64,000 nt of DNA from JARBAU01 sp040414675 (GCA_040414675.1 JBEDUN010000040.1:1-64000); one strand, 5' to 3'; counted from the first letter of the stretch, positions 7,570-17,782 are shown. Numbers and translations: made by a program. The notes: generated from the letters alone by a model not told the origin.

Positions 7570-9267
7570 ATGTCTGAGTCTTCAAAAAGAGTAGCACTTA
7601 AAGGCAGCAATCGAGTTCCGATTAAGGGTGCAACCGTTGCCGGAGAAATTAATCCTAAAGAACGTGTCGAAGTCACAGTCGTATTACGTCCATCTCCTGA
7701 TTTAACAAAGCAAATCGAGGAAATATACAAAGTTCCTATTACCAAACGTAGATATTTGACACACACCGAATTTGAAAAAAAATACGGTGCTTCGCAACAA
7801 GAGTTGGAAAAAATTAGAACTTTCGCTCGCGAAAATGGACTTGAGGTGAAGGAGATTAATAAAGCTGGGAGATCCGTGAGATTGGCGGGTACTGCTAAAT
7901 CAATGAGCAGCGCATTTGGTGTAGATCTTCATCGCTATGAGTATCCGGAAGGATCTTACAGAGGTAGAGAGGGAGAGATATTTATACCAAAGCAACTGGA
8001 GGATACTGTACTTGCTGTTCAGGGACTTGACAATCGTCCCGTGGCTAAACCTCACTTTTTGCGATTAGGGGATAGTATGAAGGAAGAGAACACGGAGCTA
8101 GCCGCTGGAGTATCTTACTTTCCTACAGATCTGACTGGCATTTATAATATTAATCTAAATGGTAATGTTGTAAACGATGGAAGTGGCCAATCAATTGGCA
8201 TAATAGAATTAGTAGGAGATCCATCAACTAATCCTCAGGCGCAGCTCGCGGGATATACCCTACACGATATTCAATCATATTTTGCTAAGTTAAACCTTCC
8301 TCCCCCACATCTAAAAGACGTGTCAGTTGATGGTGCTCAAAATTCTCCGAATGGAACCGGTCCCAGAGGTAATGCTGATGATGAGGTTGAGCTTGATATA
8401 GAGGTAGCAGGAGCAATTGCTGCAGGTGCAAACATTGTTGTTTACTTTGCCCCTAACACTGATGACGGATTCAGGGATGCAGTCAACGTCGCAATCAATG
8501 GTGACGCGGATGGACAGAATAAATTGCCGATAGGATCAGTACTTTCAATTAGCTGGGGCAGGGCGGAGAAACGCCATACCCCTCTTTCGATGCGCTCAAT
8601 GGATACTGTCTTGCAAACTGCACAGGCGAAAGGTATAACAATTTGTGTTGCCACGGGCGATGCCGGCTCAGGAGACGGAGTAGAAGATGGTGGTGTTCAC
8701 GCAGATTTTCCAGCCTCATCTCCAAACGTATTAGCATGTGGAGGAACAAGCTTGCCACGAGCCACGGTAAACAGCGAAGTGGTATGGAATAACGGTAATG
8801 GTCATGCAACTGGCGGTGGTATTAGCGAATTTTTCGATATACACGGAACCAGTCCATTTGAATCACATGCTACTTATCAAACAAATGCAAACATTCCGCC
8901 ATCACCAAATACAGGCTTTAGAGGCAGAGGCATACCAGATGTATCGGGTAATGCAGATAGCAATACTGGCTACAATATACTAATCCATGGTAGACTAGTG
9001 CCCATTGGAGGGACAAGTGCTGTTGCACCTCTTTATGCTGGTTTGATAGCTTTAATCAATAAGAGCCTGGGTACTGGGGTAGGTTTTCTTAATCCCACTA
9101 TTTATGGAAGTGCTGCTATACAACAGGCATTCAACGACATTACTTCTGGCAACAATGACACGGTTGGAGATGGAACAACATTCCCAGCAAGCCGAGGTTG
9201 GGATGCTTGCACTGGGTGGGGCAGTCCTGACTGGGCAGCCTTGTTGAGCGCTCTTCGGAGTACTTGA
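7570..9267 (+). CDS. Sedolisin (S53) serine-carboxyl peptidase
   Basis: 565 residues. The N-terminal ~185 residues are a pro-kumamolisin-type activation domain, with the LTHTEFEKKYGAS and SAFGVDLHRYE segments; the rest is the catalytic domain. The S53 catalytic set is visible: Glu272 and Asp276 in DDEVELDIEVAGA, oxyanion Asp364 in ATGDAGSGDG, and Ser483 in GGTSAVAPLYAG. The C-terminal D-x-T-x-G region fits the family's calcium site. No signal peptide precedes the prodomain, which is unusual because sedolisins normally work outside the cell at acid pH; export by another route or an intracellular role must be considered. Family assignment is firm. Confidence 0.93.
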   Translation: MSESSKRVALKGSNRVPIKGATVAGEINPKERVEVTVVLRPSPDLTKQIEEIYKVPITKRRYLTHTEFEKKYGASQQELEKIRTFARENGLEVKEINKAGRSVRLAGTAKSMSSAFGVDLHRYEYPEGSYRGREGEIFIPKQLEDTVLAVQGLDNRPVAKPHFLRLGDSMKEENTELAAGVSYFPTDLTGIYNINLNGNVVNDGSGQSIGIIELVGDPSTNPQAQLAGYTLHDIQSYFAKLNLPPPHLKDVSVDGAQNSPNGTGPRGNADDEVELDIEVAGAIAAGANIVVYFAPNTDDGFRDAVNVAINGDADGQNKLPIGSVLSISWGRAEKRHTPLSMRSMDTVLQTAQAKGITICVATGDAGSGDGVEDGGVHADFPASSPNVLACGGTSLPRATVNSEVVWNNGNGHATGGGISEFFDIHGTSPFESHATYQTNANIPPSPNTGFRGRGIPDVSGNADSNTGYNILIHGRLVPIGGTSAVAPLYAGLIALINKSLGTGVGFLNPTIYGSAAIQQAFNDITSGNNDTVGDGTTFPASRGWDACTGWGSPDWAALLSALRST

Positions 9268-9679
9268 GGTGTAAGAGAACTAGTGGAGCCGTAGTTCCAA
9301 CTACTGGAACTCTGACGATCAATAAAGTCTGTGTGGAGGTAAAACTGTTGAATAGAATAAAAGATGAGATATCTGAAACATAATCAAAAGAAATGGCTAA
9401 TGGAGTACATTTTTCTTTACCAAAGGAAAAACCATCGAGTCATGAAAATACAACATGTAGATAAAGTCATTTATTTCCAACATATATGGTTTGACATGGA
9501 TTATTGATATAACTAGAGAGGCTAATTTTTCATTTTGAACAGGAAGACAATTTGGAATTCCGTATTGTCGCAGTTAGTCATAAATAATCAATAGCCATTA
9601 TTACTAATCATATTGTTAACATATACTAGAAAGAAAAATTAAGTAATCCTTTTTACTTTGCATCATCGATACATATTTA
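9268..9679. other. Intergenic, AT-rich leader region
   Basis: Just after the sedolisin stop a short open stretch (GAVVPTTGTLTINKVCVEV) is in phase with an in-frame TTG and recalls repeats of secreted surface proteins; it may be a relic. The remaining bases up to the aminopeptidase start are AT-rich and hold no gene I can support. Confidence 0.4.
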
Positions 9680-12436
9680 ATGTCAACTAAATATATAGAT
9701 ACAAAATTCGAATTATTAGGTAGTACCAAACACATCCCAATCTCTTATCCAGTAACCATCAGTTATATGAAACTATTCCTTGAGCCTAATTTCAATAATA
9801 AAACCATATATTGCATAGAGGATATAAAACTACAATGTATAGATAATTTGCATGAAGCGTTGGTGAAGCTAGATTCTGCAGATTTAGATATAAAAAAAGT
9901 TTTATACAGAGACTCTGATAATATTGAACCTACTGACGAGCTTCCATTTTTGTATACTACTGATGAGAAACTTATAATCAAATTACCAAAAACAATGAAA
10001 AAAGATTCGCACTTTTTTCTTCACATAGAATATAATGCTGCCCCTAAAAGAGGTTTTCACTTCATAACTCCAGATAGATTTCATTCGGATAAAGAGCTGC
10101 AAGGGTGGACTCAAGGCGAAGAGACAGAATCAAAATTTTGGTTTCCATGTATTGATGATCCTCGGGTTAGATTTCCACGTGAGATTTCAGTGTCTGTGCC
10201 TAATGAATTCATTGTCGTTTCCAACGGAGAATTACAGGAAGCTTCTATTACCAAAGAGCAGAAAAAGATATACACATGGAAGGAAACTAATCCAGATCCT
10301 GTATATTTAACATCCGTAATAGTAGGAAAATTCGCAGAAATCATAGAACATTATGAACGGCAGATAGATCTTTTGTATTATGTGCCTTTGAACAAACGAG
10401 ATAGAGCAGAAAGATCGTTTAAAGGAACTACCGATATGATCAAATTTTTCGAATCATATTTTGATACATTATATCCATACACAAAATATGCTCAGACCAC
10501 AGTCCAAGACTTTGAAGATGGTGGAATGGAAAATACCACTTGCACAACATTACCTGATGAAATGCTACTCGATAAAAAAGCGGCTATTGATGATTATTTT
10601 GCTACTCTTACTGGCTCAGCGAGAAGCGTCGTTACACATGAGCTAGCACACCAGTGGTTTGGCGACTTGGTAACATGTAAAGACTGGTCGCATATATGGT
10701 TAAATGAAGGATTTGCAACATACTGTGAAGCACTATATGTAGAACATGTTGATGGAAAAGACCAATTTCAGAGATATATGGAGGCTAATGCAGCAAGCTA
10801 TTTCGATGAGGCTTCTAACGATTACATAAGACCAATTGTTACTGACAAGTACAAATATCCTTCAGACCTGTTTGATTCACATTCGTATAAAAAAGGTGCA
10901 TGGGTTCTGCATATGCTAAGAAATACTGTAGATGACGATAAATTCAAAAGTGGCCTTAAGAAATACCTGCAAAAATTCAAAAACAGTAATGTTGAAACAT
11001 CCGATTTGCGAAATATAATGGAGCAGGTCTCTGGACAAAACCTTGAACATTTTTTTAAACAATGGATCTATACAGAAGGCCATCCTGAGCTGGCAATCGA
11101 ATTTATAGAAAAAGAGAATTTATTAAGAATAACTCAACTACAAAGGCCGTTTTTTGAATTCAAACTGGATGTAAAAGTGGCGTATTCTAATAGTAAGTCA
11201 CATAAAACTTTTGAATTTACTATCAAGTCTCAGGAGCATAATGAGTTTAAAATTGCTCTGTCAGACCAGAAACGAAACTTGAATGAAATCGATTGGCTTT
11301 CAATAGATCCAGACTTTAAGATATTAAAAGAAATAAAATCTATGAAAGTTCCTCAGTTAATGATATTAAACCAAATCGCCAATGGGAATACAATTATTGA
11401 AAGAAGACAAGCGTTGGATGCAATAGATTATGAGCAAGTTTCAGAACAGAACTTGGAAGACGATCTCATTCAGATTCTAAAAGACAAGATCATCAATGAT
11501 GGCTATTTTGGTGTATCTACAAAAGCGGCAGGTAAATTGGGTCAAATGAACTCGAAGAAAGCTTTGGATGTATTGTTTGAATGCATTGATTCAGAAGTAA
11601 TTAAAAACAGACCTAACGGAGAAGGATATGCAGTAATACGATGGATTGTCAGTGCCATAGGAGGATATATTGGAAAACTAGATGGATATAAAAATGTCGA
11701 TATTTATAATAGACTTGAACATATTGTTCGCAATGGCGCTAGAAGTTATTATATTGAAAGTGAAGCATTACAAGCTTTAGGACAATATCTTGATGAAAGA
11801 TCTTTTCGAATATTAAGTGAAGCAGTGGAAAAGCCAAACACATTTAACGACATTATTCCGACTGCTGCCATTGCGGGGCTCTCAAAATACAATGATGCTC
11901 TGAAAAGAATTCAATCAAACCAGCTTAACGACGATGAAAAATTAGGTCTTGAATTACTTTACAAGAAGGCTGTTGATATATTGCTAAAAAAAGCCCAGAA
12001 ATGGAATTCGAATAGCGTAAGAACATCTGCAGTAAATAATCTGAAAGCATTTTTGTTGGATGACAAACACGAAATAAGAAAGAATATTTTCAAAGTTATA
12101 TTTGATTCTCTGGACGATAACTGGCTAGATGTAAGAAAAAATGCATTGGCTATACTCGAACAGACCTTTTCTCCTGATGATGCAATATTTGAACCAGAAT
12201 TTATAGACAAAATCAAAAATAAATTACAAAAAATGGTTGAAACAGACCCCAGAGATGATGTAAAGCGCACTGCAGAATTAGCTCTTTTAGCTATCAGAGG
12301 AAAACATGTAGAAAAAGTGAGGACTATTCTGAAAACCAAGAAAGAAATGACCGACTATGTATCTAAGAAGGTAGAAATACGAACGAAGAGGGTTTTCGGA
12401 ACATCATTAACATTAAAACATTCACAGGTTAGGTAG
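9680..12436 (+). CDS. M1-family zinc aminopeptidase
   Basis: The 918-residue protein has the full M1 layout: an N-terminal saddle domain, a catalytic thermolysin-like domain, and a C-terminal HEAT/ARM-like helical domain from about residue 560. The exopeptidase motif GGMEN lies at residues 281-285. The zinc site is H320-E-L-A-H324 plus Glu343 in LNEGFATY. It removes N-terminal amino acids from peptides and should be cytoplasmic (no signal peptide). The long helical C-terminus resembles the archaeal tricorn-interacting-factor F2/F3 type. ATG 9680 follows a short T-rich leader. The next gene is convergent and its stop lies 3 bases from this one. Confidence 0.95.
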   Translation: MSTKYIDTKFELLGSTKHIPISYPVTISYMKLFLEPNFNNKTIYCIEDIKLQCIDNLHEALVKLDSADLDIKKVLYRDSDNIEPTDELPFLYTTDEKLIIKLPKTMKKDSHFFLHIEYNAAPKRGFHFITPDRFHSDKELQGWTQGEETESKFWFPCIDDPRVRFPREISVSVPNEFIVVSNGELQEASITKEQKKIYTWKETNPDPVYLTSVIVGKFAEIIEHYERQIDLLYYVPLNKRDRAERSFKGTTDMIKFFESYFDTLYPYTKYAQTTVQDFEDGGMENTTCTTLPDEMLLDKKAAIDDYFATLTGSARSVVTHELAHQWFGDLVTCKDWSHIWLNEGFATYCEALYVEHVDGKDQFQRYMEANAASYFDEASNDYIRPIVTDKYKYPSDLFDSHSYKKGAWVLHMLRNTVDDDKFKSGLKKYLQKFKNSNVETSDLRNIMEQVSGQNLEHFFKQWIYTEGHPELAIEFIEKENLLRITQLQRPFFEFKLDVKVAYSNSKSHKTFEFTIKSQEHNEFKIALSDQKRNLNEIDWLSIDPDFKILKEIKSMKVPQLMILNQIANGNTIIERRQALDAIDYEQVSEQNLEDDLIQILKDKIINDGYFGVSTKAAGKLGQMNSKKALDVLFECIDSEVIKNRPNGEGYAVIRWIVSAIGGYIGKLDGYKNVDIYNRLEHIVRNGARSYYIESEALQALGQYLDERSFRILSEAVEKPNTFNDIIPTAAIAGLSKYNDALKRIQSNQLNDDEKLGLELLYKKAVDILLKKAQKWNSNSVRTSAVNNLKAFLLDDKHEIRKNIFKVIFDSLDDNWLDVRKNALAILEQTFSPDDAIFEPEFIDKIKNKLQKMVETDPRDDVKRTAELALLAIRGKHVEKVRTILKTKKEMTDYVSKKVEIRTKRVFGTSLTLKHSQVR

Positions 12437-12438
12437 GA

Positions 12439-12627
12439 TTAAGGGTTATCTTCATTTCCTCCACCGTGGGGATCAATTGCACCACAACCCAATTGGTTAT
12501 ATCTAGATTTTTTAGATTGAACTTCCTGATTTAATTCTTTTCTTTTGTCACCGCTGGCATTATTTAATTGAGATTCTAATTCACCAATCTGTTTTAGAAG
12601 ATCTTTACATTCCTCTATTCGGTCCAT
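12439..12627 (-). CDS. Small coiled-coil protein with Gly-rich tail
   Basis: I place the start at the ATG at 12627 (MDRIEECKDLLKQIGE), giving 62 residues. The frame is open further upstream (to 12741), but that part reads like non-coding sequence (ITVYNTIILLVVIIFRILYH). Residues 1-45 form a charged heptad-like helix (ELESQL, KRKELNQEVQSKK), followed by a Cys/Gly tail (LGCGAIDPHGGGNEDNP). Unknown function; convergent with the M1 aminopeptidase. Confidence 0.6.
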   Translation of the reverse strand: MDRIEECKDLLKQIGELESQLNNASGDKRKELNQEVQSKKSRYNQLGCGAIDPHGGGNEDNP

Positions 12628-12915
12628 CCAAATCATATCTATAATACATATATATAAACTGCTTTCCGAACCATGATACAGGATCCTAAAGATAATAACA
12701 ACTAACAGTATTATAGTATTATATACTGTGATAATACTCATGCGATGAGATAGTGAGACTAGAAATAATGTCGCATTATCGCATTATCGCATATCACAGT
12801 GTTGACATAATAGAAATCTCATTAGTTTTAACCGAGAAATTATGTATGATAATATCAGAATAGAGTAATCCCATTGTATATACTCTTATATTCTTTTGAT
12901 TTCGTGCGACCTAAT

Positions 12916-13143
12916 TCATAATGTGAAAGGTTGATGAGATGATGGATGGACTATAACATCGGCTTTCATTTTATCGCCTTTTAAAGACTGGTTTAATCCC
13001 TGTAATTCCTTATCGTTGTTTATATGACTTTGTCCTGTCTTTTCTAGTTGGTAGTTACTCAGAAATGTCGCGTGGTTTGATCTTGCAGAAAATCTCGACT
13101 TTCTTCGAATCCTTTTCGCATCGGCATGTAGAACCAGAATCTT
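12916..13143 (-). pseudogene. Possible gene relic inside a 1.3 kb gap
   Basis: A minus-strand frame of 75 codons, bounded upstream by TAG and lacking an early ATG, reads as basic protein-like sequence (KILVLHADAKRIRRKSRF, YQLEKTGQSHINNDKELQ, MKADVIVHP). No family recognised. The rest of 12742-13988 holds no other gene I trust; a 64-codon frame at 13353 and a 45-codon frame at 13830 have poor composition. Confidence 0.25.
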
Positions 13144-13847
13144 CTATGAAACAAAGTAATCATCATAACCAGATTCAGAAATCGTGGTTTTACTAACTAT
13201 GAGCCTACAGGGAGAAAAAAGCTGTTTATACAAGTTGCAATCAATACTTTGAATGGATTAAACCGAACGTTTGAGGTTTGCTAGTACTCTAATTATATCA
13301 ACTTTGGCGCATAGGTCACGGCATATTTAATATCATTGATCTTTTCATGTAGATGATTGTTGATTCTGAGAAATTTATAATTACAGGTATTTTTTGGTAT
13401 GAAATCATGCTAGAAGAGACCTTGTTAGTTTATGTTTTCTATACAGTAAGTAGAAACACAAATCAGATTCGCCAGTGTCTAACACATTATCTTATCCAAG
13501 AAATTGAATTGGTAGAAAAATCTTTACATATGAAGACAAGGTCGTAGAAAATAGAATATATGAAAGGGTAATGCTAGCTGTTAGCACGTCTTAGAGAATA
13601 TGTAGTTATACTACAGGGTGTGCCCTCAGGCATTATTAGTACGTATTAACAAAGATATTCAGAAAAGATGTATAATAAATTATGTTGATTCGGCATCTTA
13701 GAATCATTAGTGTCAATCTATTTGATATTAGATGCGTCCGTAAAGGACGTGATTATGTAATAAATAATCGCACAAAAGATCTCAATAGAATTAATAATTT
13801 CTACTCATACAGACGAGAACTTCATAAATATGAAGTCTTCTAAGAAA

Positions 13848-13866
13848 TTGGATATGGCATATCCAA
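13848..13866. promoter_or_regulatory. Perfect 9-bp inverted repeat upstream of tyrosinase
   Basis: TTGGATATG-G-CATATCCAA is a perfect palindrome with 9-base arms and a 1-base centre, 123 bases before the tyrosinase start. Its size and symmetry suit binding by a dimeric winged-helix regulator. Whether it acts on this operon is inference. Confidence 0.35.
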
Positions 13867-13988
13867 AAAGCGTGAGCATTTTAATGAATTCACCTATCTG
13901 GGTAATATGGTGTAACTATAGTATGCAATTGTGTAATGTCAGTTTTTTGGCCTATTTTAGCCTATAGACAGCAGAGTGTGTATGTGAA

Positions 13989-15113
13989 TTGGTTTTAGGT
14001 GACGGAATAAGAAGAAATATTGCAAAGGTTTCACTCACTGAAAGAACACTCTTGAAGGACGTATTCGTCTCACTAAATATGGATTCCCATTATCGCTACC
14101 CTGGGAATAGAGATGACAAACCATTTACTGGTGGCGTTACCTATTGGTTTAAACAGGATGAAATTCACCAGGCAACACATGTTCATGGTGGGCCTGCATT
14201 TTTGCCATGGCATAGAGTGCTATGTTATAGATTTGAGAAATTGTTGAGAGAACGTGATAAACGTCTTAGTTTACATTATTGGGATTGGAGCACGGATCCT
14301 AGTTCTACACCAGATGAAAATGGTGATCCGATCAATCTTTTCACGCATGATTTTATGGGCAATTCTGACGCAGATGAGGATGATGGTTATGCTGGCGAAC
14401 CTTGGCTTAGTGCTAATTTTTATAATCCAAATCCAGAAGATGATAATTATCGTGCAATTGACCCATTTGACATAAATCATAGCAATCCATTTGATCCTCC
14501 TATAGAAATAAAACGAAATAAGCCAGCTTCCACTCTTGAATCTTACGCCAAACTGCATGGCCAAAAGTTTTACTCAGATAGCGAAATAATAAGTTCATGT
14601 ACATATCCTGAATTTCGTACAAAATTAGAACATGTACATAACCTTGCTCATTCATATATAGGTGGGACTATAGGCGAGCCTCACACAGCCTTTAGGGATC
14701 CCTTTGTTTTTTTACTCCATTCTAATGTAGACAGATTGTTTACGGCATGGCAACTCAAAGCAGGATCTGAATGGAGACTTGATCCTAGATATGTATACGG
14801 TGCAGAGACTAATTCAATGACGATGGGAACAGGACATCATGTCTCAGTGGGTATTCAGACACTACTGTCGCCATGGTCAGGTTTTGACGATCCAAAAGTA
14901 GAACCAGGACTAAAGGATGTTAGACCCTGGGCTTCTCCTGAAAACTGGCATAAACATCCAGATCTGTATTCCGAAGAGGGACCAATAAAATCAATAGATA
15001 TTTCAGTCGTTACTCCTCAAAAATATGATGATATGTACGATGATGAAGGTCAATTAGTCGAGATACCAGTTAATCTATGTGGATCTACTGACGAAAGTAT
15101 GGGAGAAGAGTGA
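13989..15113 (+). CDS. Tyrosinase-family type-3 copper oxidase
   Basis: 374 residues with the common central domain of tyrosinase (PF00264). The CuA site is 'HQATHVHGGPAFLPWHR': His66 and His75 in the H-x8-H FLPWHR box, with His60 or His64 as third ligand. The CuB site is 'HNLAH' (His217, His221) plus His244 in DPFVFLLHSNVDRLF. The family oxidises phenols to catechols and o-quinones using O2. The start is uncertain: TTG 13989 gives MVLGDGIRRNIAK, and the frame stays open upstream. No signal peptide is seen, so it is cytoplasmic or co-exported. Its stop overlaps the GTG start of the next gene. Tyrosinases are common in bacteria and fungi but unexpected in ammonia-oxidising archaea. Confidence 0.88.
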   Translation: MVLGDGIRRNIAKVSLTERTLLKDVFVSLNMDSHYRYPGNRDDKPFTGGVTYWFKQDEIHQATHVHGGPAFLPWHRVLCYRFEKLLRERDKRLSLHYWDWSTDPSSTPDENGDPINLFTHDFMGNSDADEDDGYAGEPWLSANFYNPNPEDDNYRAIDPFDINHSNPFDPPIEIKRNKPASTLESYAKLHGQKFYSDSEIISSCTYPEFRTKLEHVHNLAHSYIGGTIGEPHTAFRDPFVFLLHSNVDRLFTAWQLKAGSEWRLDPRYVYGAETNSMTMGTGHHVSVGIQTLLSPWSGFDDPKVEPGLKDVRPWASPENWHKHPDLYSEEGPIKSIDISVVTPQKYDDMYDDEGQLVEIPVNLCGSTDESMGEE

Positions 15114-16984
15114 GTGAACAAAACATGCCTCTACTACATTTTAACGGTCAATTCAGTTTTCAATCGCCTTTCTATAATAATAACCCCAGGAACGACGCGA
15201 GGAAGAAAGATCCGATAAATCTCGACCATCCGAAAGAGAAGGATCCAATGCACTTCGTAAAATTTGAATCTACTCTTTCTACAGAACAACTTCAAAAGAG
15301 AATTGGATGTGATCCATTAAGATATTTTGATTTTGAATTTTTAAATGTACATGTAAGCCGGATAACATATGATGACGGAACATTAACTGATAAGGATGAT
15401 TTAATCATAGGAAAGCCAATTCTACTCAAAGGATTGTTAGTAGATGTAGACCCTCATTTAGAACGGGGTCAGCTATTTGCAGCAGAAGTGAGGGTTGTTG
15501 ATGCTTTAATTGGACAACTCAATAAGGCGGTGCAATCAGATTTACACACAAGTATACGTAACGGTGATAATGGGGGCTCTATAATTTATTCTGCGAGCTT
15601 TGAAACAGAATTATATAATGTTTATCACCTTATTGATCCCAAGGTTTCGGAGAAAAATTCTAGATACATAAGTGAGTTACTGCCGCTTCTAGATAATCTT
15701 AAAAAATTAGAAATGCACTTTCGTATAGACAGATATGATGCAAGTACGAATAAAGGAGATATTTATGGCTACATAGGTCCAGCCTTACCTGAAACTGATA
15801 ATGGGATTCTTATCAAAAATAGACTGCTGATTATGGATAGTGCAATCGATGATAATATTAAAGCAGATTTTCATATTGATGAGAATGACAGAATGATGCA
15901 TATTCAAGGTTCATATGATATTGTTAAGAAAGGATACATTTTACTGAGATATCTTGACTTTATTCCTTTTATCGACATGGATTACAACACACCCTCAGGT
16001 TATAGATTTCACGTTGTAATTTCTACTGAGAATTCAAGTAATATTGCAAAGGATCCTTTGGTCTCCCAGATACTAGATTCGAGTCATGAAGAAATGAGAA
16101 AATCTGGAGGGTTAGCAGTAATTAAACTTCCGATTGAAACAGCTAACTATGATGACTTGAACTTATCTATTAAAGTGACAAATGATGGGATTGTTCCTAA
16201 ACCCTTTCTTGCAGAGTCAAGATGGAATATTGTGTTGACAAGCTCTTATAGGAAGCTAAATTCTGCCGCCTCAGAAAATGTAATACTAAAAGATAGTCAG
16301 GAATGCATAACGATGGGATCAAATCAACAAAGATGTATCGAATTGACTGTATATTATGACCATCACCTATGCCCAGATGATACTGAAATTGGTCTAAAAT
16401 CTCCTGATCAAGATGATCGGTCTCCCATTGTAGCCTGGTTTACTAAAAGCGCTGCCAAGACACGAAATGGATGTGCAACCACCGCTATACAAGCCAGAAA
16501 CTTGGAAGATTCTGACGATGTAAAAGATCCCCTCTCAGATTCAGATAATCAACTGATACGAGGATTTTTGCCTTGGGATAGATACTATGGAAACAAATTA
16601 ACATTAACAACTGGAAGTAATGATTTGTTTGCTGTCGAAATCAATATCGCTGTTCGAGTTTTGCATGTAATTGACGAAACAAAGATACCTGCGAATATTA
16701 ATTTTGCAAGAGATATCTTACCGCTATTCTCTTATTATCTACGCTATTATCCCTGGCTTCATACAGATGTCGAATCATGTCGTTACAATCAATTTCTAAA
16801 TCTCGAAAACCCGGACGATGTCCTTGGTTCGATTGGAGAAATCTTGGGAAGGATCAGGCTTGATGATAATAATCGGCTAAAAATGCCAAGGTCTCGTGAT
16901 TTTCCCATTGGTGGCGAAAGACTCCTAGAACGGCTAGAATGTATCAAGAGCACTGACCGAACCTGTGGGGAGAAAAAAACTTAA
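15110..16984 (+). CDS. Uncharacterised partner of tyrosinase, 624 aa
   Basis: GTG 15110 overlaps the tyrosinase stop in a GTGA arrangement, implying translational coupling. The protein is soluble, with no signal peptide. It begins LLHFNGQFSFQSPFYNNNP, has a conserved-looking block CDPLRYFDFEFLNVHV and a long beta-rich middle (GKPILLKGLLVDVDPHLERG). It ends with a helical segment 'NFARDILPLFSYYLRYYPWL'. That tail recalls the D-I-x-P-L-F helix of some oxidase-associated domains. There is no recognisable catalytic motif. Because it is coupled to a copper enzyme, a role as maturation, copper-loading or structural partner is plausible, but this is inference. Cysteines are scattered without a CxxC metal site. 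Confidence 0.75.
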   Translation: MSEQNMPLLHFNGQFSFQSPFYNNNPRNDARKKDPINLDHPKEKDPMHFVKFESTLSTEQLQKRIGCDPLRYFDFEFLNVHVSRITYDDGTLTDKDDLIIGKPILLKGLLVDVDPHLERGQLFAAEVRVVDALIGQLNKAVQSDLHTSIRNGDNGGSIIYSASFETELYNVYHLIDPKVSEKNSRYISELLPLLDNLKKLEMHFRIDRYDASTNKGDIYGYIGPALPETDNGILIKNRLLIMDSAIDDNIKADFHIDENDRMMHIQGSYDIVKKGYILLRYLDFIPFIDMDYNTPSGYRFHVVISTENSSNIAKDPLVSQILDSSHEEMRKSGGLAVIKLPIETANYDDLNLSIKVTNDGIVPKPFLAESRWNIVLTSSYRKLNSAASENVILKDSQECITMGSNQQRCIELTVYYDHHLCPDDTEIGLKSPDQDDRSPIVAWFTKSAAKTRNGCATTAIQARNLEDSDDVKDPLSDSDNQLIRGFLPWDRYYGNKLTLTTGSNDLFAVEINIAVRVLHVIDETKIPANINFARDILPLFSYYLRYYPWLHTDVESCRYNQFLNLENPDDVLGSIGEILGRIRLDDNNRLKMPRSRDFPIGGERLLERLECIKSTDRTCGEKKT

Positions 16985-17315
16985 TCTTTTAAAAATTCGA
17001 AAAGTCTAAATAAATTCTCACAATTATGACCTACTGCTATGCAGAACAATCCTGTAAAAGGATATAAGATTAAATATTTACATACTCCGAAAAATTAGTA
17101 TATTGCAACCTGGCACAAATACATAGGTAATAGCTTGGAAAAGAGACTTAAAAAGATATCCTATTGTTAATCATATGACCATTAGTTTCAGCGAAAATAA
17201 TTACCAAATGAAGCCTTCAATTTCATCTACACAATTTCTTGACTTAGTCATTCTCACCTATCGTACATTTATACTCTTACTTTCTTTATGGAGCTGGAAT
17301 CAAATTGTATAAAAA

Positions 17316-17513
17316 GTGTTATTACGTATGAGTGACAGATTACTTAACTTACGCATTTTCAAGTCACTCTGTAGAGTGAAGCCATATGATAAGAGAACTG
17401 CTAGAACAATAGGGTCTAAAACTATCAGATGTGTTTCTTGCGTTACTCCCACTATCGAAGCACCAATTAGTAAAGATAGATGGCACATCAGACTTGAAAG
17501 TGGTCATACTTAA
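17316..17513 (+). CDS. Doubtful small basic ORF with a CxxC
   Basis: A 65-codon frame (better started at MSDRLLNLRI) with Arg/Lys-rich composition and one CVSC motif. It lies in the 800-base gap between the two halves of the oxidase cluster. The opposite strand is also open here, which lowers trust. Apart from this and the inverted repeat near 17700, 16985-17782 shows no gene. Confidence 0.25.
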   Translation: MLLRMSDRLLNLRIFKSLCRVKPYDKRTARTIGSKTIRCVSCVTPTIEAPISKDRWHIRLESGHT

Positions 17514-17686
17514 TATAACACATTCTAAAAAATCAACTATATTAATTCATATTGTAAATTGTATTCCCATTCATTTTGACTTACTCTCAATAATCATGAA
17601 TCTATAGGAGGCGGCATATAAACAAACAAAAGATATTAATGTGGATATCTACATTAAAAATTGTCAAATTACTGATTATGGTATCA

Positions 17687-17740
17687 CATTGTGGAACAAT
17701 GTCTAACTATGTTCTACACAATGGTTTCAATATTTAAATC
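17687..17740 (+). promoter_or_regulatory. Inverted repeat and TATA-like box before LodA-like gene
   Basis: CATTGTG-GAACA (17687-17698) and TGTTC-TA-CACAATG (17710-17723) form a 12-base-pair inverted repeat with a 2-base bulge around an 11-base centre. A TATTTAAA element follows at 17731, about 50 bases before the GTG start. A transcription-factor site immediately upstream of a TATA box usually activates in archaea; a bulged RNA hairpin is the alternative. Confidence 0.35.
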
Positions 17741-17782
17741 AACTCAATCAAGTGAAATTCTTTATATTATACCACTTTATAA

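Noticed and set aside
13353..13547. 64-codon ORF before the tyrosinase
   Set aside because: No family likeness, poor composition and no conserved pattern; kept only as a gap note.
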